Source of the DNA: Paenibacillus sp. OV219
GTDB lineage: Bacteria; Bacillota; Bacilli; Paenibacillales; Paenibacillaceae
Assembly (NCBI RefSeq): GCF_900110075.1
Contig: NZ_FOCJ01000002.1
Coordinates: 186,001-250,000, forward strand
Reading direction: 5' to 3'
DNA length: 64,000 bases
Part shown: positions 63,972 through 64,000 of the stretch, in pieces
How positions within the stretch are numbered: position 1 is the stretch's first letter
Layout of the letters: every line of letters begins with the position of its first letter
The notes under the pieces: generated by a model
The model's database searches: none
Told to the model about the DNA's origin: nothing
What the model saw: only the letters and a program-made list of their open reading frames with translations
Made by a program: the position numbers and the translations under genes

Positions 63972-64000
63972 ATGAGTCTAACGAGAGAGCAAGCGGCAGG
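63972..64000 (+). CDS. Start of a further gene, cut by the window edge
   Basis: ATG at 63972 with a GGTGGAGCGGAA ribosome binding region directly upstream, reading MSLTREQAAG before the window ends. Position after carB makes a pyrimidine gene (such as pyrF, pyrD or pyrK) plausible, but ten residues cannot decide. Confidence 0.5.

Overview
The window is a low-to-mid GC Firmicutes chromosome segment and almost certainly comes from a spore-forming member of the Paenibacillaceae (Paenibacillus or a close relative). The evidence is a complete dcw (division and cell wall) cluster, sporulation genes (spoVD, spoVE, spoIIGA, sigE, sigG, rsfA-like, YhcN/YlaJ-like and YteA-like), strong AGGAGG ribosome binding sites, many TTG/GTG starts, and a gene order closely following the Bacillus subtilis ylaJKL, ylbQ-yllA, dcw, ylm and pyr regions. 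MurE carries the DNPR signature of meso-diaminopimelate ligases, so the peptidoglycan is the mDAP type.

Layout. 1-9.9 kb: accessory and housekeeping genes: a hypothetical protein, ylaJ-ylaK(phoH)-ylaL equivalents, an orphan solute-binding protein, a secreted coiled-coil protein, a MidA-type methyltransferase, DUF2626, an RsfA-like regulator, panE and DUF3397. 10-14.6 kb: bshC (bacillithiol), ahcY, a DUF4349 lipoprotein and a small reverse-strand protein resembling a piece of a sigma factor. 14.7-35.1 kb: mraZ, rsmH, ftsL, pbpB, spoVD, murE, murF, mraY, murD, spoVE, murG, murB, murA, divIB, ftsA, ftsZ. A hairpin-rich, gene-free stretch of 416 bases separates mraY from murD. 35.4-44.3 kb: spoIIGA-sigE, then methionine importer genes metNIQ and a YtrA-type regulator with its ABC transporter, then sigG. 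In B. subtilis sigE and sigG are adjacent, so these two transport operons appear to split them. 44.5-48.6 kb: ylmC, pgeF (ylmD), ylmE, sepF, ylmG, ylmH, divIVA. 48.7-56.3 kb: a T-box leader and an IleRS of the eukaryote-like type, DUF5665, a YteA/DksA-like protein, lspA, an RluD-type synthase and LL-diaminopimelate aminotransferase. 56.3-64 kb: a PyrR attenuator and pyrR-pyrB-pyrC-carA-carB, with the first codons of one more gene at the right edge.

How the genes work together. The mur genes and mraY make lipid II. pbpB/ftsL/divIB/ftsA/ftsZ/sepF/divIVA form the division machinery. spoVD/spoVE make spore cortex. spoIIGA/sigE/sigG run compartment-specific sporulation transcription. DapL supplies mDAP to MurE. 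PyrR controls the UMP pathway through an RNA attenuator, and IleS is controlled by tRNA-Ile through the T-box. Regulatory sequence is clearly readable in several places: MraZ repeats before mraZ, a sigma-H-like promoter before ftsA, Spo0A-box-like sites before spoIIGA, and two identical-architecture operators over a TTGACA/TATAGT promoter before the YtrA-type operon. No tRNA, rRNA, transposase or CRISPR array was seen. I did not find a clearly new multi-gene system. The most open items are the mraY-murD spacer, the YtrA-type operon with its unrecognised 405-residue anchored protein, the sigma-like small ORF, and probable CTG starts for metN and spoIIGA.
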